A stretch of DNA of 64,000 nucleotides. It comes from Rotaria sp. Silwood1. Lineage: Eukaryota; Rotifera; Eurotatoria; Philodinida; Philodinidae. Positions 46,700-59,018 of the stretch are shown in pieces. The stretch is from the NCBI GenBank assembly GCA_905250075.1, contig CAJNOP010000317.1:161188-225187 (forward strand), read 5' to 3'. The position numbers and the translations under genes were made by a program. The notes below the pieces were generated by a model, which saw only the letters and a program-made list of their open reading frames with translations, ran no database searches and was not told the origin of the DNA. The first letter of the stretch is position 1; the number at the start of each line of letters is the position of its first letter.

Positions 46700-47249
46700 T
46701 AAGTAAACCGAATTGAAATAAGTCATAAAATCTGACATCAAAAAGGTTGAATTTTCATTTAAAAACATAAGTTGAAAATTGTATTTTCTTCTGTTTTCGA
46801 GTAAAGTCTCTTGTGTATGATGTAGTATTTTTTGTCATATCAGTTCTTTATATGAACTTCCAATGATTTTCATTCAATAATGTGAACAATGTTACTTTTC
46901 GTATCAACGAATTCATCGATATTTCATTCAAATAATGATAATTATCAGTGTCAAATAAGGCTGTGATGTGTTCAAAATGAAAACAGCATTATTGATTCTT
47001 AGATTCTTTTTTATCTTAGATATTAGTAGGATCAACAGAATATTTTTATTTTGCATAAAATTTACTAGTTTCACTCTCTTATATCATTTCTTAATGGGAA
47101 TATAGCAAAAACTATGGATTATAGATGATTTATTGAACATTGAATAATTATAATCTTCTTTCATTTATTGATCTCATAAGAATTTCTTATATAAAAAATA
47201 AATATATCAACTTCTTTTGTAAAAATTCTTCCACTTTTTTAACAATGAT
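46700..47249. other. Intergenic, nothing recognised
   Basis: AT-rich sequence downstream of the glutaminase pseudogene. Confidence 0.45.
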
Positions 47250-50200
47250 TCACGTATGTATATCAGAGGATGAACATGGCATTAACAGTGGTAAATAGAC
47301 ACCAACAACAACACTACGTGCTTTGAATGGAACTTGTCGGCCTATTTTTGTATCATATAAATCGGTAAAAGGTACTCTACTTTCTGAAACATTCAGAAAA
47401 TCATAGAGTGGATTAACAAGAGCTTGAAAATCTTCTTTTGTTTCAGCAAGACAAGTAGTCCATACGGTCCAATCGACTTTTGCGTAAACTACTCGATTAT
47501 CTAATGGTAGACCAAATAAATTTTGATGTTTTACATAATACTTAATCTCTTTTTGCGCCACACTAGCTGGAGATAGATTCAAGCCAAAAAATCGTTCCCA
47601 TACAAGATTGTATTTTTGACTCCAACTATCTTTTCTATCAAATGCAAGTCAATAGTGATCACCATCGTCGGCTAATTTCAGCCATTCGGATGCCATTGTC
47701 TGTGCAATTTTATTAAAAATTTGTGCTTGTATTTTATTTGCTTTCAATTCACAAAGTTGCGCAAAAGCTGAGACTGCTAGAATGGCTTTTAGGGAGAGAT
47801 TAGCATTATGCGCAATATGTCCAGTGAAGGCATCCGTGCAATGTTGATTTTTTGGATTTAAACCAAAATCTAATAGATAGTTTACTCATTTCAGTAGCGT
47901 CGTAAAATATTGATCAGCTAAATCTGTTTTATTTTCTATTTTACAAATGGCAACAGTGAGAATAATCATGTTGCCATATTCTTCAACAGGCATTTGATTT
48001 TCTTCGGAATCTTCCGCTCCTCCGTATACTTGTCCATTTTCTTGTGGATAAGCTCCAAGATCATGAGGAGCAAAAGGAAGTTTCCAATGTGTACTTTCAG
48101 TATATATAAAAACAGGTGCAAGTTGAGCTTTGAGCAGATCTGGATTAAAATAAAGAAAAAATGGAGCACCTGGATAAGTTACATCGACTGTTCCCATACA
48201 TCCGTTGCTACTGTTCTCTTTATTGAACATGAGTAATGTACCATCAACATCTTGTACAAAAAAATGAGCCGATAAACATTGACGAAAAGCTAGTTCAGCT
48301 ACTTTTGAATATTTGGCTCCACCACGATCAGCCCATGGAGTAAAATATTGAAGGAAACGGACTGCGTAACGCGTTTCCGAGATTGTAGCATGCGTTTCGC
48401 AACGTTTTTGCAATATTGGACGCGTTTCGCAGCATTCTTACTTACATAGAATGCGTTTTGCCACAGTCGTTTTTTGAAACGATCCGAAACGCTTTTTTCA
48501 AGATTGCGTTTCGAGGCGTTTCCGAATTAAAATGCTGTCGAACGCACTTTGGTTGACTGGCGACGCGTTGGACAGATACAAATTGGGGGGAAACGTAAAA
48601 CGCGTTTCTTTTTCAAATGTGTGTTGCATTGTTTTTGCTTGGAATGATGCAAAATATATGCATTCTGCGTACAGAATCTTGCAGAAACTCACCAACACAA
48701 AGCATATGAGTTCAGCAAAGTAAATTCTTTAAAATTACTTTGGAAATGATATGAAATAGCACTTGAAAGTTTTGCTCCTGGCACTATTTTTGTACGTGAA
48801 AATCATGACCCAGGATTTTATGAAGGCAAGACTAAAATCAAAGTCTTCGAAATTTTTAGGCTGCTAGGCTGTTATCTAGACCTAATTCGAAGTTAGACTA
48901 ATGTAAAACATCAAAGTGTAACAAAAAATATATTCTTCTTACTTAAAAACTCATTTCACCACGTTTTTATTGAAAGAAAACGTGTTTCGTAAGGTTTACT
49001 TAAGAATTGTTTTAAATATTGAGCATTTCGAAAAGATTTAGTAAAGACTGATACTAATATAAGTAGTATAGCAACTCTCTTTGGTTATTTGTGAACAAAA
49101 GAATCATCGCGTTATCTGTAATTTGAATAATTATTAGTTTGAGTTCATACTCGAACTAGTTGATAATAACTAATGATACTGTGTACAATACTAGTAAACA
49201 TGATTTTAGTTTGTACATTGTTGAAGTAAGAGTGACTTTTTAATAAAAGAGATTCGATTTACAAAAGAAAACTCCTTTCATTTATTGATGTAATTGCATA
49301 AAACGATGACCGATTTACATTCACAAAAATCTATTAATCAAGAAAATAAATAAAAGATTAAATTTTAAATTTTTTAAAATTTATATATAAAAAATTTAAT
49401 TTTTTATATATTAAATACAGTGTAAATCGATTAAATTCGTTTCTATTGTGTATCTAAATTTAAATCTGAAAGAGTTTAAATAAAAAATGTATCAAGAAAA
49501 GACCATACTCGTAATTGAACATAGGCACCAAAGAAATGATAATTTTTAATTCAGTGGAATGGAAACTGAAAATCTAATTTAGTAAGTTTACGGGGGACTC
49601 TAAATGACAGTAGAATAAACACATATATCATTAGATTATTTTAGTTGAACGGTTTGTATACATGTCTCATACCCCTATGTTCTCGTGTTCGAATCCGTGT
49701 CTTGACTGCATCAAAATTCATGTAAGTTATAGTTCTAAAGGCCAATGAAAAAATGTAAACGAATACATAAATTGTACCTGCAATTTAAGATCTATGAAAT
49801 CATTGACGATTTTCAATTTTTTTTCCATCTAGAATTTACGACACCGCAGTTTGAGAAACGCTGCGAAATTTTTCACAAAAACAATCGTTACAGAGCGTTT
49901 GTTTTAGCAGATGTGAAACGCGTCAAACCGGTCAGCATTAATGCGTTTCGCAGCTATGGAAAAACGCGTTTTCAGAACGCGTTTTTTTCGCAGAAATTTA
50001 CACCATGGGAGTCACTTCTTTGCGAAGTTTTTCATTGGATTCGTAGCATTTCTTCCGCACTAAAACATACTCCATCTCTGCTTTTATTAAAAGTTCATCT
50101 ATTTAAATTTCGCTGCGCTTCCATCCAGTAAGGTTTTAATTTCCGATGTAAATACTCGACCGAATACAGTTCATCATAGGCAAGCAATATGTGACGAGAA

Positions 50201-50937
50201 ACTGGATGACTATCAACTTTGTCGAAGGATAAAATTGTTGACAGACCAGACCAATCTTCATTGACAGCTCGTGGAAACTTCATATCGTTAGAATTTGGTA
50301 ATTTACCACAATGAGAAAACGTAAGTCAACTCAATCCGGTTGAACCTATGAAAGTTTGATTGTCTTGCACCAGGTATTGCTAAATATTGAATTCACCAAT
50401 CGATTCGAACATTATCACCTTTTCTCGCAAGTATGGCCTGTTCATCAGACTGAAATGAGAGTACTTCCATGTCTTTGATATGTTGTTGTGTTGCAATGAC
50501 TTTTTGATCAGTTTTATTGACTACTAACTCTGCTGTATTGACGAAATAAGTTTCTACAGAATGTTCTTGTTCATCAGTAGCTTGAATTGTGAATGTTACG
50601 TAGGTAACAGATCGAGTTAGAAGATCAAGATCTTTAGGCAGAAGTGAAGAAAGAAATTCTACATTCAAAATCATGCCATATCCTTCAAAAACAAATACGT
50701 TTATTGTGGCTGCTACTGTGACACATTTTTGTGTGAAGGCTGGATTGCAGTCGGCTCTATGCCCATAAAACGCAACGTAAGTCCACCGATTCGTATCAAA
50801 CCACACATGGCTTGGACATGCCCCGTCCAATGAGTGCTCCATGTGTCAGTCAAGTGATTGACCGTACGCCAAATACTAAAGTAAGGCGTGTGAGTGACTA
50901 AAGGAAGAGCAGGTGGTCGAAAATGTTCGACCGACAT
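47250..50937 (-). pseudogene. Fungal-type glutaminase (GtaA/DUF4965 family), decayed
   Basis: Family members hydrolyse glutamine outside the cell. The N-terminus at 50937 (MSVEHFRPPALPLVTHTPYF, HWTGHVQAMCGLIRI) is followed by ILNVEFLSSLLPKDLDLLTR, FPRAVNEDWSGLSTI, SRHILLAYDELYSVEYL, NKENSSNGCMGTVDVTYPGA, FAPHDLGAYPQENGQVYGG, QMPVEEYGNMIIL, and a C-terminal block ending SSSDIHT. Breaks: TGA at 50393-50395, 47886-47888 and 47649-47651; a frameshift near 50760 and another near 50105; and an insertion of about 1.66 kb at 48345-50005. The middle (about 80 residues around the insertion) can still be followed on both sides. At the TGAs, relatives have Gly, Trp or Lys, and Arg. Signal peptide not seen. 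Fungal ancestry is inferred from family distribution. Confidence 0.85.
48345..50005. mobile_element. GCGTTTC-rich transposon inside the glutaminase
   Basis: Bounded by CCATGGAGT on the left and CCATGGGAGT on the right, an imperfect 9-10-bp duplication of glutaminase coding sequence. Both ends carry many copies of an ACGCGTTTC-type motif, while the interior is AT-rich, including a block related to the AT-rich family at 29.5 kb. No transposase frame. Duplication length suggests a Mutator-like element. Exact ends uncertain. Confidence 0.5.
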
Positions 50938-51233
50938 GTTACGAAATGTATTGTAATTTAGAAGGATACAGTAAATACTGGAATAATAATTCTTTTTTGT
51001 TGGTTTATGACATAAACTTCGTATGAATATATGTCGGTTAGTTGTTTTTGCGTTCTGTTGACTTGGTTGCTAAAAATGTTGGAAAAAAATAAGAAGAATC
51101 AGATGATGTTGGTTTTGTTTTTCAGTATTCTTTTCAATTATTGGTCGACAAGCATGCTTTATAGGTAGTGTCAGATGGCGCACCGTTACGTATCATGCGA
51201 GAAACATATATAGGCAATGCTCTTATCTATGAT

Positions 51234-51281
51234 GATGTGGGTGTCGATGTCGGTCATCTCTACTCATTTACACCCACATAT
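51234..51281. repeat. Telomere-like hairpin H10 (short)
   Basis: ATGTGGGTGTCGATGTCGGT, a spacer CATCTCTACTCATT, then TACACCCACAT. A 48-nt diverged copy. Confidence 0.65.
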
Positions 51282-51741
51282 TTCCTTTGTACCAGGATCT
51301 GTAATAGGATCTAATTTGTAGATAGTCACTATTTTCTGTTCAATCTCTGACCTTCTACAGTTTTTTATTATTTGTCTTTTCCTCAAGTAATTTATATTTT
51401 ATCTTGATCATCAGGACTGCCTAGGTCATCATTTTAAATGTTTCTATTTCATTCATACTTATAAAGAAAAACGGTACCGAAAAATGTGTGGTTCTCTGCA
51501 GTTATTGATATTTCCGTGTAATTCATATCTAAGTAAAGATTTTATTAAAATTGAAACATGATTCTTTTTAACTAGCTTTCAAAGAGAAAAACGTTTTTTT
51601 TTTTGAAACACAAAACTTAGACAGTGTGCTTGTGGACCGAGCAGATTAATGATATGAGTGCCGATTGTGAGGATGTGTTGACTTTCTCAAGATCCATACA
51701 CTCGTTCGCATCTCTAATCAGACTCACACATACACCTAAAT

Positions 51742-51936
51742 ATGTTCGGTGATAGTTCAAGTGCTGTTGCGCTCAAAGGTTTTCTGAATAAATCTTTATG
51801 CCCACTGCGAAAATATCATAATTCAAGCCGTCCCTAATCTGCTCTCAACCAGAAAAAGAAATCTTCTAAGAAAAATCGAGGTCCTTTCTCAGCAGATCAA
51901 AACTTGTATGACTTCACATTCAAAGATGATTTGAAG
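51742..51936 (+). pseudogene. Possible first exon with one stop, unknown product
   Basis: ATG at 51742 opens MFGDSSSAVALKGFLNK, TAA at 51835-51837 interrupts, and the same frame continues KKKSSKKNRGPFSADQNLYD to a donor GTATAG at 51937. Composition and frame retention suggest coding origin. It begins 5 nt after a degenerate telomere-like repeat. No family recognised. Confidence 0.35.
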
Positions 51937-52653
51937 GTATAGATTTAGTTGTTTATTTCTATTCAACTAAACGAGACATCCTAATGACTCATGTTATTAT
52001 ATTTACGCAGAATTTTTTTAAACACGTCATGTATTTCTCTTATTTATTGCTGTATTTTGTAATAGTTGCGATTCATTACGCAATTCTGATGAATCATATA
52101 AATAGGGAGAAAATATTGAGTTGCATCGTAGTTTGTAAAAGAAAGCAACATAAAAGTAAGTAAAGTATCAATCTTTGCAATTTACTTATTTTAGCTTTAC
52201 ACCGAGTTTTTTAATTGTTATTTCAGGACAGCGATTGGAAAACTATTGCTTTTTTTCCGTTAGATAGTTTCAGACAATGAAGGCGAGTTATGAATGTCAA
52301 TCTCGTTTACAGCTTCAATTCCAAAGAGAGAAAAGTTAAACAATGTAATAAAAAAACGACTTTCGACATTACACCCTAGATCAGAATAATTTCACAAGAA
52401 TAGAATTGATTGATTTCTATAAAATTTTGGATATAGGAAAGATGCACACAGATCAAGATAACATCGTTCAAAATAACAGGAGCGATGTCAATCGCACCGA
52501 CACCTTTCTCAAATAGAGCACACTCAGAACTATTCCGTAGTGTACAGAAAAACTGAAGATGTCTATAGATGTTGACCTTACCCTAGGAATATGATTAAAT
52601 GTGTATTTTTCCATATTATAGATTGAATAGAAACCACAACGAAAAAAAAAACA

Positions 52654-53961
52654 ATGAGCACTGAAACAATGGCTTCGGTTAATATTTGTTGTATTCCGGA
52701 TAATCCATATGCAGTTATTGGTGTAACAAATACAAAGAGAGCTAGAATTGAAATCGAAACAAAGAAAATCGAAGACACTGTTGATACAATCAGACGAAAT
52801 CCAATCAATATGGTTTTGGTACTTGATCGTAGTGGTTCAATGTCATCGAACAATAAATTGGAATTTGCGAAGAAAGCTGTTATTGCTGTACTCAATTTAT
52901 TGCATGATGATGATGTTGTACACCTTGTTGCTTATGATACAAATGTTTGGACGGTGTTTGAAAATTCACCGGCATCAGGTCGTGAAGTTCTTTATTCAGT
53001 TGTTGAAGGAATAACTACTGGTGGTGAAACTTTCTTATCTGGTGGTATCGAAACAGGTGCCAATCTTCTTGAAAAATATCCACATCCCGGATTTTCCAAG
53101 CGTATGTTTGTTTTATCCGATGGATTAGCGAATGTTGGATTAAAAACCAAAGAAGAAATCACAAAGGCTGTTGCAAAATATAGCAAAAAAGGAATTATAA
53201 TTGATTCGTTCGGTGTTGGAGAAGATTTTGATGCCGCCATAATGAAAGGCATTGCTCAAGCTGGATGCGGTCAGTTCTTTTTTCTTGAATCGGCCGAAGT
53301 TATCATTGACTTGATGACAAAAGCACTGCAGAGTGTTTTTGATGTTTGTGGAGCACAAGCACAACTAATGATTCGTAGTCGTAATAACGCTATTGTGACA
53401 AAAATATGGGGCCATGAAAATATAGCATGTGGCGCAAATCTTGGTGATCTTCATGTAGACAATCTTCGAGTTATTCTTTGTGATTTTACAGTTGCTGGAA
53501 CAGTGACCGAAGGGACAGAAATTGAAGTTCTCAATTATCAATTGAAATATAATTTGCCTGGCCATGACGATGATGAACCATTGGTTCTTACTGGACAATT
53601 ATCGATAACATTCGTCAATGATGAATCACTTATTCAATCGATTGATCCAAAAGTCAAAACCTTACATGCAATTCAAGTTTCAGGAGAAATGGATGATAGA
53701 ATCGCTGAACTCATAAAAAGTCATCGAAGGGATGAAGCCATTGCATTAATTACTGAACAAATAATACTGCTTAAGGAAGTAGAACATTTAGATGACGAAA
53801 GAGGTATGGTTGCAATGTTAATTCGATTGGCAGAAAATATGGAAAAAAGATTAAAAGAACAAAAAGTGAGTGCCAAAGCGGCTGCTCAAAAATATGGTCA
53901 TCATGGTCATTTGAAGAAATGCTATGATCACAAATATGCAGACTATTATGATGAAGATTAA
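52654..53961 (+). CDS. Von Willebrand factor A-domain protein
   Basis: An intact single-exon protein of 435 residues, starting MSTETMASVNICCIP. The VWA domain (about residues 52-230) has a complete metal-ion-dependent adhesion site: D58-x-S60-x-S62 (DRSGSMS), T126 in GGETFLSGG and D156 in LSDGLAN. After it comes a beta-rich region and a C-terminal helical segment ending in a His/Lys-rich tail (YGHHGHLKKCYDHKYADYYDED). No signal peptide, so intracellular. It resembles the stand-alone VWA proteins of bacteria, plants and protists more than animal matrix proteins. Role unknown. AATAAA is present at about 54109. Confidence 0.85.
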   Translation: MSTETMASVNICCIPDNPYAVIGVTNTKRARIEIETKKIEDTVDTIRRNPINMVLVLDRSGSMSSNNKLEFAKKAVIAVLNLLHDDDVVHLVAYDTNVWTVFENSPASGREVLYSVVEGITTGGETFLSGGIETGANLLEKYPHPGFSKRMFVLSDGLANVGLKTKEEITKAVAKYSKKGIIIDSFGVGEDFDAAIMKGIAQAGCGQFFFLESAEVIIDLMTKALQSVFDVCGAQAQLMIRSRNNAIVTKIWGHENIACGANLGDLHVDNLRVILCDFTVAGTVTEGTEIEVLNYQLKYNLPGHDDDEPLVLTGQLSITFVNDESLIQSIDPKVKTLHAIQVSGEMDDRIAELIKSHRRDEAIALITEQIILLKEVEHLDDERGMVAMLIRLAENMEKRLKEQKVSAKAAAQKYGHHGHLKKCYDHKYADYYDED

Positions 53962-55473
53962 TTATATATAATATATTACCTTTACTCTTTCGTTAATTCT
54001 ATGACTATAATCCATCATTATCCTTTACTTCCAATACTAATTTTATAGAGTACCATCGAATAATTCTTTTGCAAAAGCGAAAATATCGTTGTTCTTCTTT
54101 TTTTTGTGAATAAATTGCTTTTTGACTCAAGAGTAATTAATCAAATATGCTTAATCAAGCAGTACAGACAATCATTCTTTTTAGTATTTGATTCAATGTA
54201 TTTCTTAGTCATCGCAACTACCTCAAACTAGTTTTTTGATAGAAAAATTTAAAATTTCAACATAAAACATCAATTTATTCTCTACTGCTTGAAATCTAAA
54301 TTGAAGAGCATATATGTTGTATTTCAAAAAAAAAAGTCGTTAAGAAATCGAAAACAAAGAAGATCGCTATAGTAATAACAACATCTATCAGAGTTTGTCA
54401 TCAAAAGCCTTGAAGACAAATTTGAACGAACTGAAACATTGGAAGTTTGCTACCATTGCATCATTTTGAAAAACGCTATGAAGAGTAAGCATTACTTTCA
54501 GTTTTTTTTTGTATTAGTCGACGTTAAGTTATATTAGTTGTTATTTCAATTTCATTGGTACACTATGCAAATGCAAGAACCATCCTAAATCAATCGAAGA
54601 GATATTCATGTAAGGAAAATTCCATAACTAGAAAAGTCACTATGTTCTAGTTTACTTCCTGAGAAATTGAAGCAACATAATGCTTGGATCATTCTAAAGC
54701 AGAGACCTACATCAGAGCCTTTTGGAAATCCGAGTCAACTTTGACTTCGAATTTCTTTCATAAACGTAAGCCTCGACAAGATATTAATCACATCTTCAAA
54801 ATAAATTAGTTTGTAGAGAAAATATTGAAAACAAACCTACAACTCAAAAACTTTTTAATGCTGAAAATAAATTTTTGACAACGAATTTACTTGACTTGGA
54901 TGTGGGTTTTAACCATTGATATTTTATGATTTATCTTACACTCTGTGTTTCGCTGTTATTGTGTTTATCGTATTTTCGAAATATATTTATGTACACGAGT
55001 AGCAGATAAGGCATGATGGCAATGCAGTGTAATACAAGGGTGTGGGTGTGAAAAATGAATACACACAGGGGTGGGTGTGGGTGTAGGTGTCTTTTCTGCT
55101 ATCAACATCCACACCCACACCCTAGAGAATTTCAAGCTCTATCAGAATATATAATTACTTTTTTCAAAAGATAACTCTATAGTGATAAAAAATTTTAAAA
55201 ACTAATTTTGACGACAATGACAAAACCAAATCTGTGGGACTCTAGACATGAGAGTACCTTCATTGCACTCAATGTTTTTGGTAATATATATCTTCAAACG
55301 AAAATGCAAATATACAGACTGATATAAAATTTCACGAGCTTTCAGAATATGTCCTTACTTTTCATAAAATATGTTCATTTGATAACAATATCCTCAAAAT
55401 ACAGAGGATTGTTTATTTTTTCCAGGGGTATATATAATCGATTTTTATTTGAAATGTAAATCTTATGTTTTAG
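53962..55473. other. Intergenic; contains hairpin H11
   Basis: AT-rich, non-coding apart from the telomere-like hairpin at 55036-55123. Upstream exons of the UNC-45 gene that begins at 55474 were not found. Confidence 0.45.
55036..55123. repeat. Telomere-like hairpin H11
   Basis: AAGGGTGTGGGTGTG, an interruption, GGGGTGGGTGTGGGTGTAGG, a spacer of about 17 nt, then ATCCACACCCACACCCT. It lies about 350 nt upstream of the first UNC-45 exon found, where the 5' half of that gene should be. Confidence 0.85.
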
Positions 55474-57528
55474 ATGCTTGAACTTGTACGACCAATAATA
55501 AAACTTTTAAAAATTGAACATACAGCATTAGAAAATTTTGAAGCATTAATGGCTTTAAATAATTTAGCTAGTATTGGCGCAAGTGTTCGAAAACGTATTT
55601 TAAAAGAAGATGGATTTTCAAATATAAAACAATATTTGTTTGAAGAACATCCAATGTTAAGACGAGCAGCTGTTGAACGTATGTGTAATTTAGTTGTTCA
55701 AGAAGAAGTAAATCAATTAATAATTAATAAGTTTCATTTGATAATTATTTTATTATTATTAGGTTATGAAATATTTTACAACTGAAAATGATCGTATTAA
55801 ATGATTAGTTTTATTATGTGGTGAAGAAGATGAATTATTAATAAAAGCAGCTTTAGGAACATTAGCTGTTTTATCATCATTACAAGTTGATCTTGAATAT
55901 ATAAAAGATTTAAATTTAGAAGATGAAGAACGTAAACGTTTAAATGATTTAATTCAAACTAATCGAATTATATGTGAAAAAATACTTGACGTTTGTATTT
56001 GGTTTTCTTTTTTAAATTTTTTATTTTGTTTTTCTTCAGGTTAAATCATTTACTGAAATTTTTAAACAATTATGTGCTTGTAACAATCCAGATTTACAAT
56101 TTCGAACATTTTATATAATTCGCAATATAGTTAAAACAAATAAAGAACTCAATACGTACTGGTGAAACAGATTTAATTGATATTTTATTTGCTATTAAAG
56201 AAATTAACGATGATCGTCTAGTCAATGAAAAAGTATGTCAAAGTCATCGATTACATCTAGAGACCTGCGAAACAAACTTTTTTTTTCGAATCTCATTTTA
56301 TTTTCAAAATGTTTCGATCCCGAATCTCCCGTCGGTCGAAACAAATGTAGTTCGAAACTGTTCCATAGGACTTTTGTTATATCAAATTTTAATATTATCC
56401 AATAAGATGAAGTTAGGCATGCATCGGTATCAGTATTACTGATACTTTTGTCTGATATTTATTAAAATGCCACCTATCAATTTTTGAATAGCTTTCAATA
56501 GTTTATAGAAGAAGTTCTTTATAGATGTCATCTGTTTCATTGTCCATTTCTACAACTTTTCGTCAAAACCTAGACTCAAATTATGCCAACGAGAACCGTA
56601 TTTCCCAAGGGGGAAATAACTGACTTTTATGACTTTTATGACTTTAGAGTCATTTAGATCACTTAGATCATTTAGATCATTTAGATCCTTTAGATCGCGA
56701 AAGTCATTCAAAGTCATCAATAACTCAGAATATTTGAAAGAGGATGTTAGTCAATATTCATCTAGAATCTGTTCACATGTTAACATATCAATATACGCTT
56801 CGAGGATGGTACAAAAACAATGATTTTACCAAAATACGCATAGAATATAACTATCGCCCATTTCAAAAAAAAGGACGGGTGGGTATTTTTCGAATAACTT
56901 TTGATAGGAGCAAGATAGTGAGTTGCAGTTTTCACCATTAGAAAGAGAAGATCCAGGCGCACCAATAAATGCTAAAATCTGAGTGGTCAGCAATGGACCA
57001 ATCGGATGCATTTTTGAGGGACATGTTGAGCACGATACTTCGGACCCATTTCGCAACTTGGATCAATTGTTAATTTACACTTCTGGTAGAAAAATTGTTC
57101 TCTTTCGATCTACGCATGATCCACCTTTCTAGCTTGTTCGGTTCAAGAGATAGAAGGGTTTTCCTGAAACGCCTGATTTCAGCCAATTAACCATGAATCA
57201 TCCAGAAAACATTCTGGAATAGGGTAATTCACAAAGGGGAAACAACTGACTTTATGGCTTAAATAATTTAAATGACTTTATATGACTTAATGACTTTGCA
57301 TGACTTAATGATTTTAAATGACTTTTTTTGACTTAAATGATCTGAAAGATCGAAAATTATTATTGTTTTTTATCATGTATCTTGCTTTACATCCCATTAT
57401 TACTTGAGATTTTTACATGTTACATTGAGAAATAGCGAAAGCAGTCGTGAAGCCAAGATTCTTAGCATCTCATGCAAGGGGAAAGCAACTAAATTTAGGA
57501 CTTCAATGATTTTTATGATTTTATGACT

Positions 57529-58261
57529 TAAGACCCCCTCCATCAAAAATAGATCTCAGCCCAGGAATATCCAAATTGCATGAAACGTTCAGGATATGTT
57601 GGGACTGGTGAACCATGGCTATAGTAAAATTTTCAGCCCTATATCATGACGTTTGACAGAGATATTCATCAAACAAGGGTCAAAAATAGCTCTATCGTAG
57701 CGCTAGTAGAACTCTATCATAGTAAAAGGTAAAGTTAAATATTTTTTTGTTTGAAAGAGCATGTCAGAATGCAGCCCCTTTCGTGGCCCTTTTTTTTTTA
57801 AATTCTTACTTTTTAAGCGAAAAAAAGGGATGACAAGTTCAATCACTCAAAAAAACCCTAAAAAAATGGCGTTGTTTTTCTAGAGGTGTTTTCTTATATG
57901 AAAATAAAAAGGCTTTTTCAAAAAAAGGACTACGAGGAGGGCTAGCCCTAGACACAAGCTTTCGAACAAAAAAAAAATTTGATTTCATCTTTTACTATGA
58001 TGGAGTTCTGCTGGCGCTACGTTGTCGAACCGACGTTTTGAGAAAAACGAAAAATGATTTTCGGTTTTTTGTAAAAACGGCTTGTTTTTGGAATAGGAGG
58101 TGACGAAAATCTTTCAAATTTTTTGGACAAAAACAGGTGCCGAATAAAAATTTTTGTCGCATATGAAAGAGCAGACGACGGGCTATTTTTCCGTGAATTT
58201 ATCTCAATTTCTATGATTCTGGCGAAAAGTGACTTTTTTGAGGTTTGGGAGGAGGGGTTAA
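57529..58261. mobile_element. TTAA-flanked element (possible piggyBac MITE)
   Basis: Starts TTAAGACCCCCTCCATC and ends GGGAGGAGGGGTTAA. Inside, two parts of about 60 nt around TTTTACTATGAT and TTTTTTGTTTGAAAGAGC face each other in inverted order. Ends are C-rich on the left and G-rich on the right. Not clearly related to the 26-kb piggyBac ends. Confidence 0.4.
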
Positions 58262-58826
58262 ATGATCTGAAAGGTTGAGAATCGCCATAGTCTATCTACT
58301 TATATTTCGAGAATTCGATTTCCACTATTTTCCTAACTTATAATATGCTAGAAGATATCCAAGAGAACACTCATCCCCGTTTTATGTTGGCTCATCGTTT
58401 TCAGCTTAATTGTTTAGCTGAACGACGCATAGACCAACTAGTCTACCGTTTGATTTGTTTCATAATATGTCTATCTTATCGCCGCCTCTCGCAATATGTC
58501 GTTCTTGATTAGAAAATAACGTGATCTTCAACAATCACATTTGATCTCAGGCTCTGCATCCACATGATATTTATGTGAACAATAATGAAAATACAATTTA
58601 CAATTAAACAAACATTCAACTTTCTATCAAAAAGTAGATGAATAAATATTATTAGAGAATCTGGTGATTATAAACACATGGGAAAACTAGAAATGAGAAA
58701 AGCGACGACTATTTTCAAACTGAAAATATTGAGAAACGAGACTAACAGAGAAACATATTCAACTGTAAGATGCTATTCGACTTCATGTTCTGGTTATGAG
58801 GGGGACTCAGCGGAACGAAGAAAACC

Positions 58827-59018
58827 CTAGTCTAACTCGCGACCAGTAGCGAGTTTAGACAGGAGGACAACGAAGTAATCGTTCCTTCTGTTAGAATTTT
58901 TACCGTCAACAACAAACGAAAGACTAGTTTGTACTAGATCGAATAGGCCTTCAAATTCATTTTTACTCATCGCCTTCACCTCTCCCATAAACCTAAATTC
59001 ATCATTTTTTGTGACCAT
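58827..59018 (-). pseudogene. DDE (Harbinger-like) transposase N-terminal fragment
   Basis: A 63-residue frame that reads FMGEVKAMSKNEFEGLFDLV and ends NDYFVVLLSKLATGRELD. The spacing of a Phe-x-Leu helix followed by a LATG motif recalls the N-terminal region of HARBI1/DDE_Tnp_4 transposases. The catalytic core is missing. Probably the remains of the enzyme of the surrounding element. Confidence 0.35.

Larger units (their letters stand above)
50938..52653. other. Intergenic with telomere-like repeats and an exon relic
   Basis: Holds hairpin H10 (51234-51281), a degenerate relative (51655-51737) and the possible exon at 51742-51936. Otherwise AT-rich. Confidence 0.45.

Noticed and set aside
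49640-49715. A tRNA gene around GTTCGAATCC.
   Set aside because: A B-box-like string is present, but no A box, acceptor stem or anticodon arm could be folded.
20113-55123. CRISPR-like arrays from the regular CCCACA repeats.
   Set aside because: The repeat unit is 6 nt without unique spacers, and the context is eukaryotic.
38081-55804. TGA as a recoded sense codon (many broken genes have TGA).
   Set aside because: The residues expected at the TGAs differ (Arg, Gly, Leu/Phe, Trp or Lys), other breaks are TAA, TAG or frameshifts, and intact genes here use normal stops. Ordinary decay explains it.
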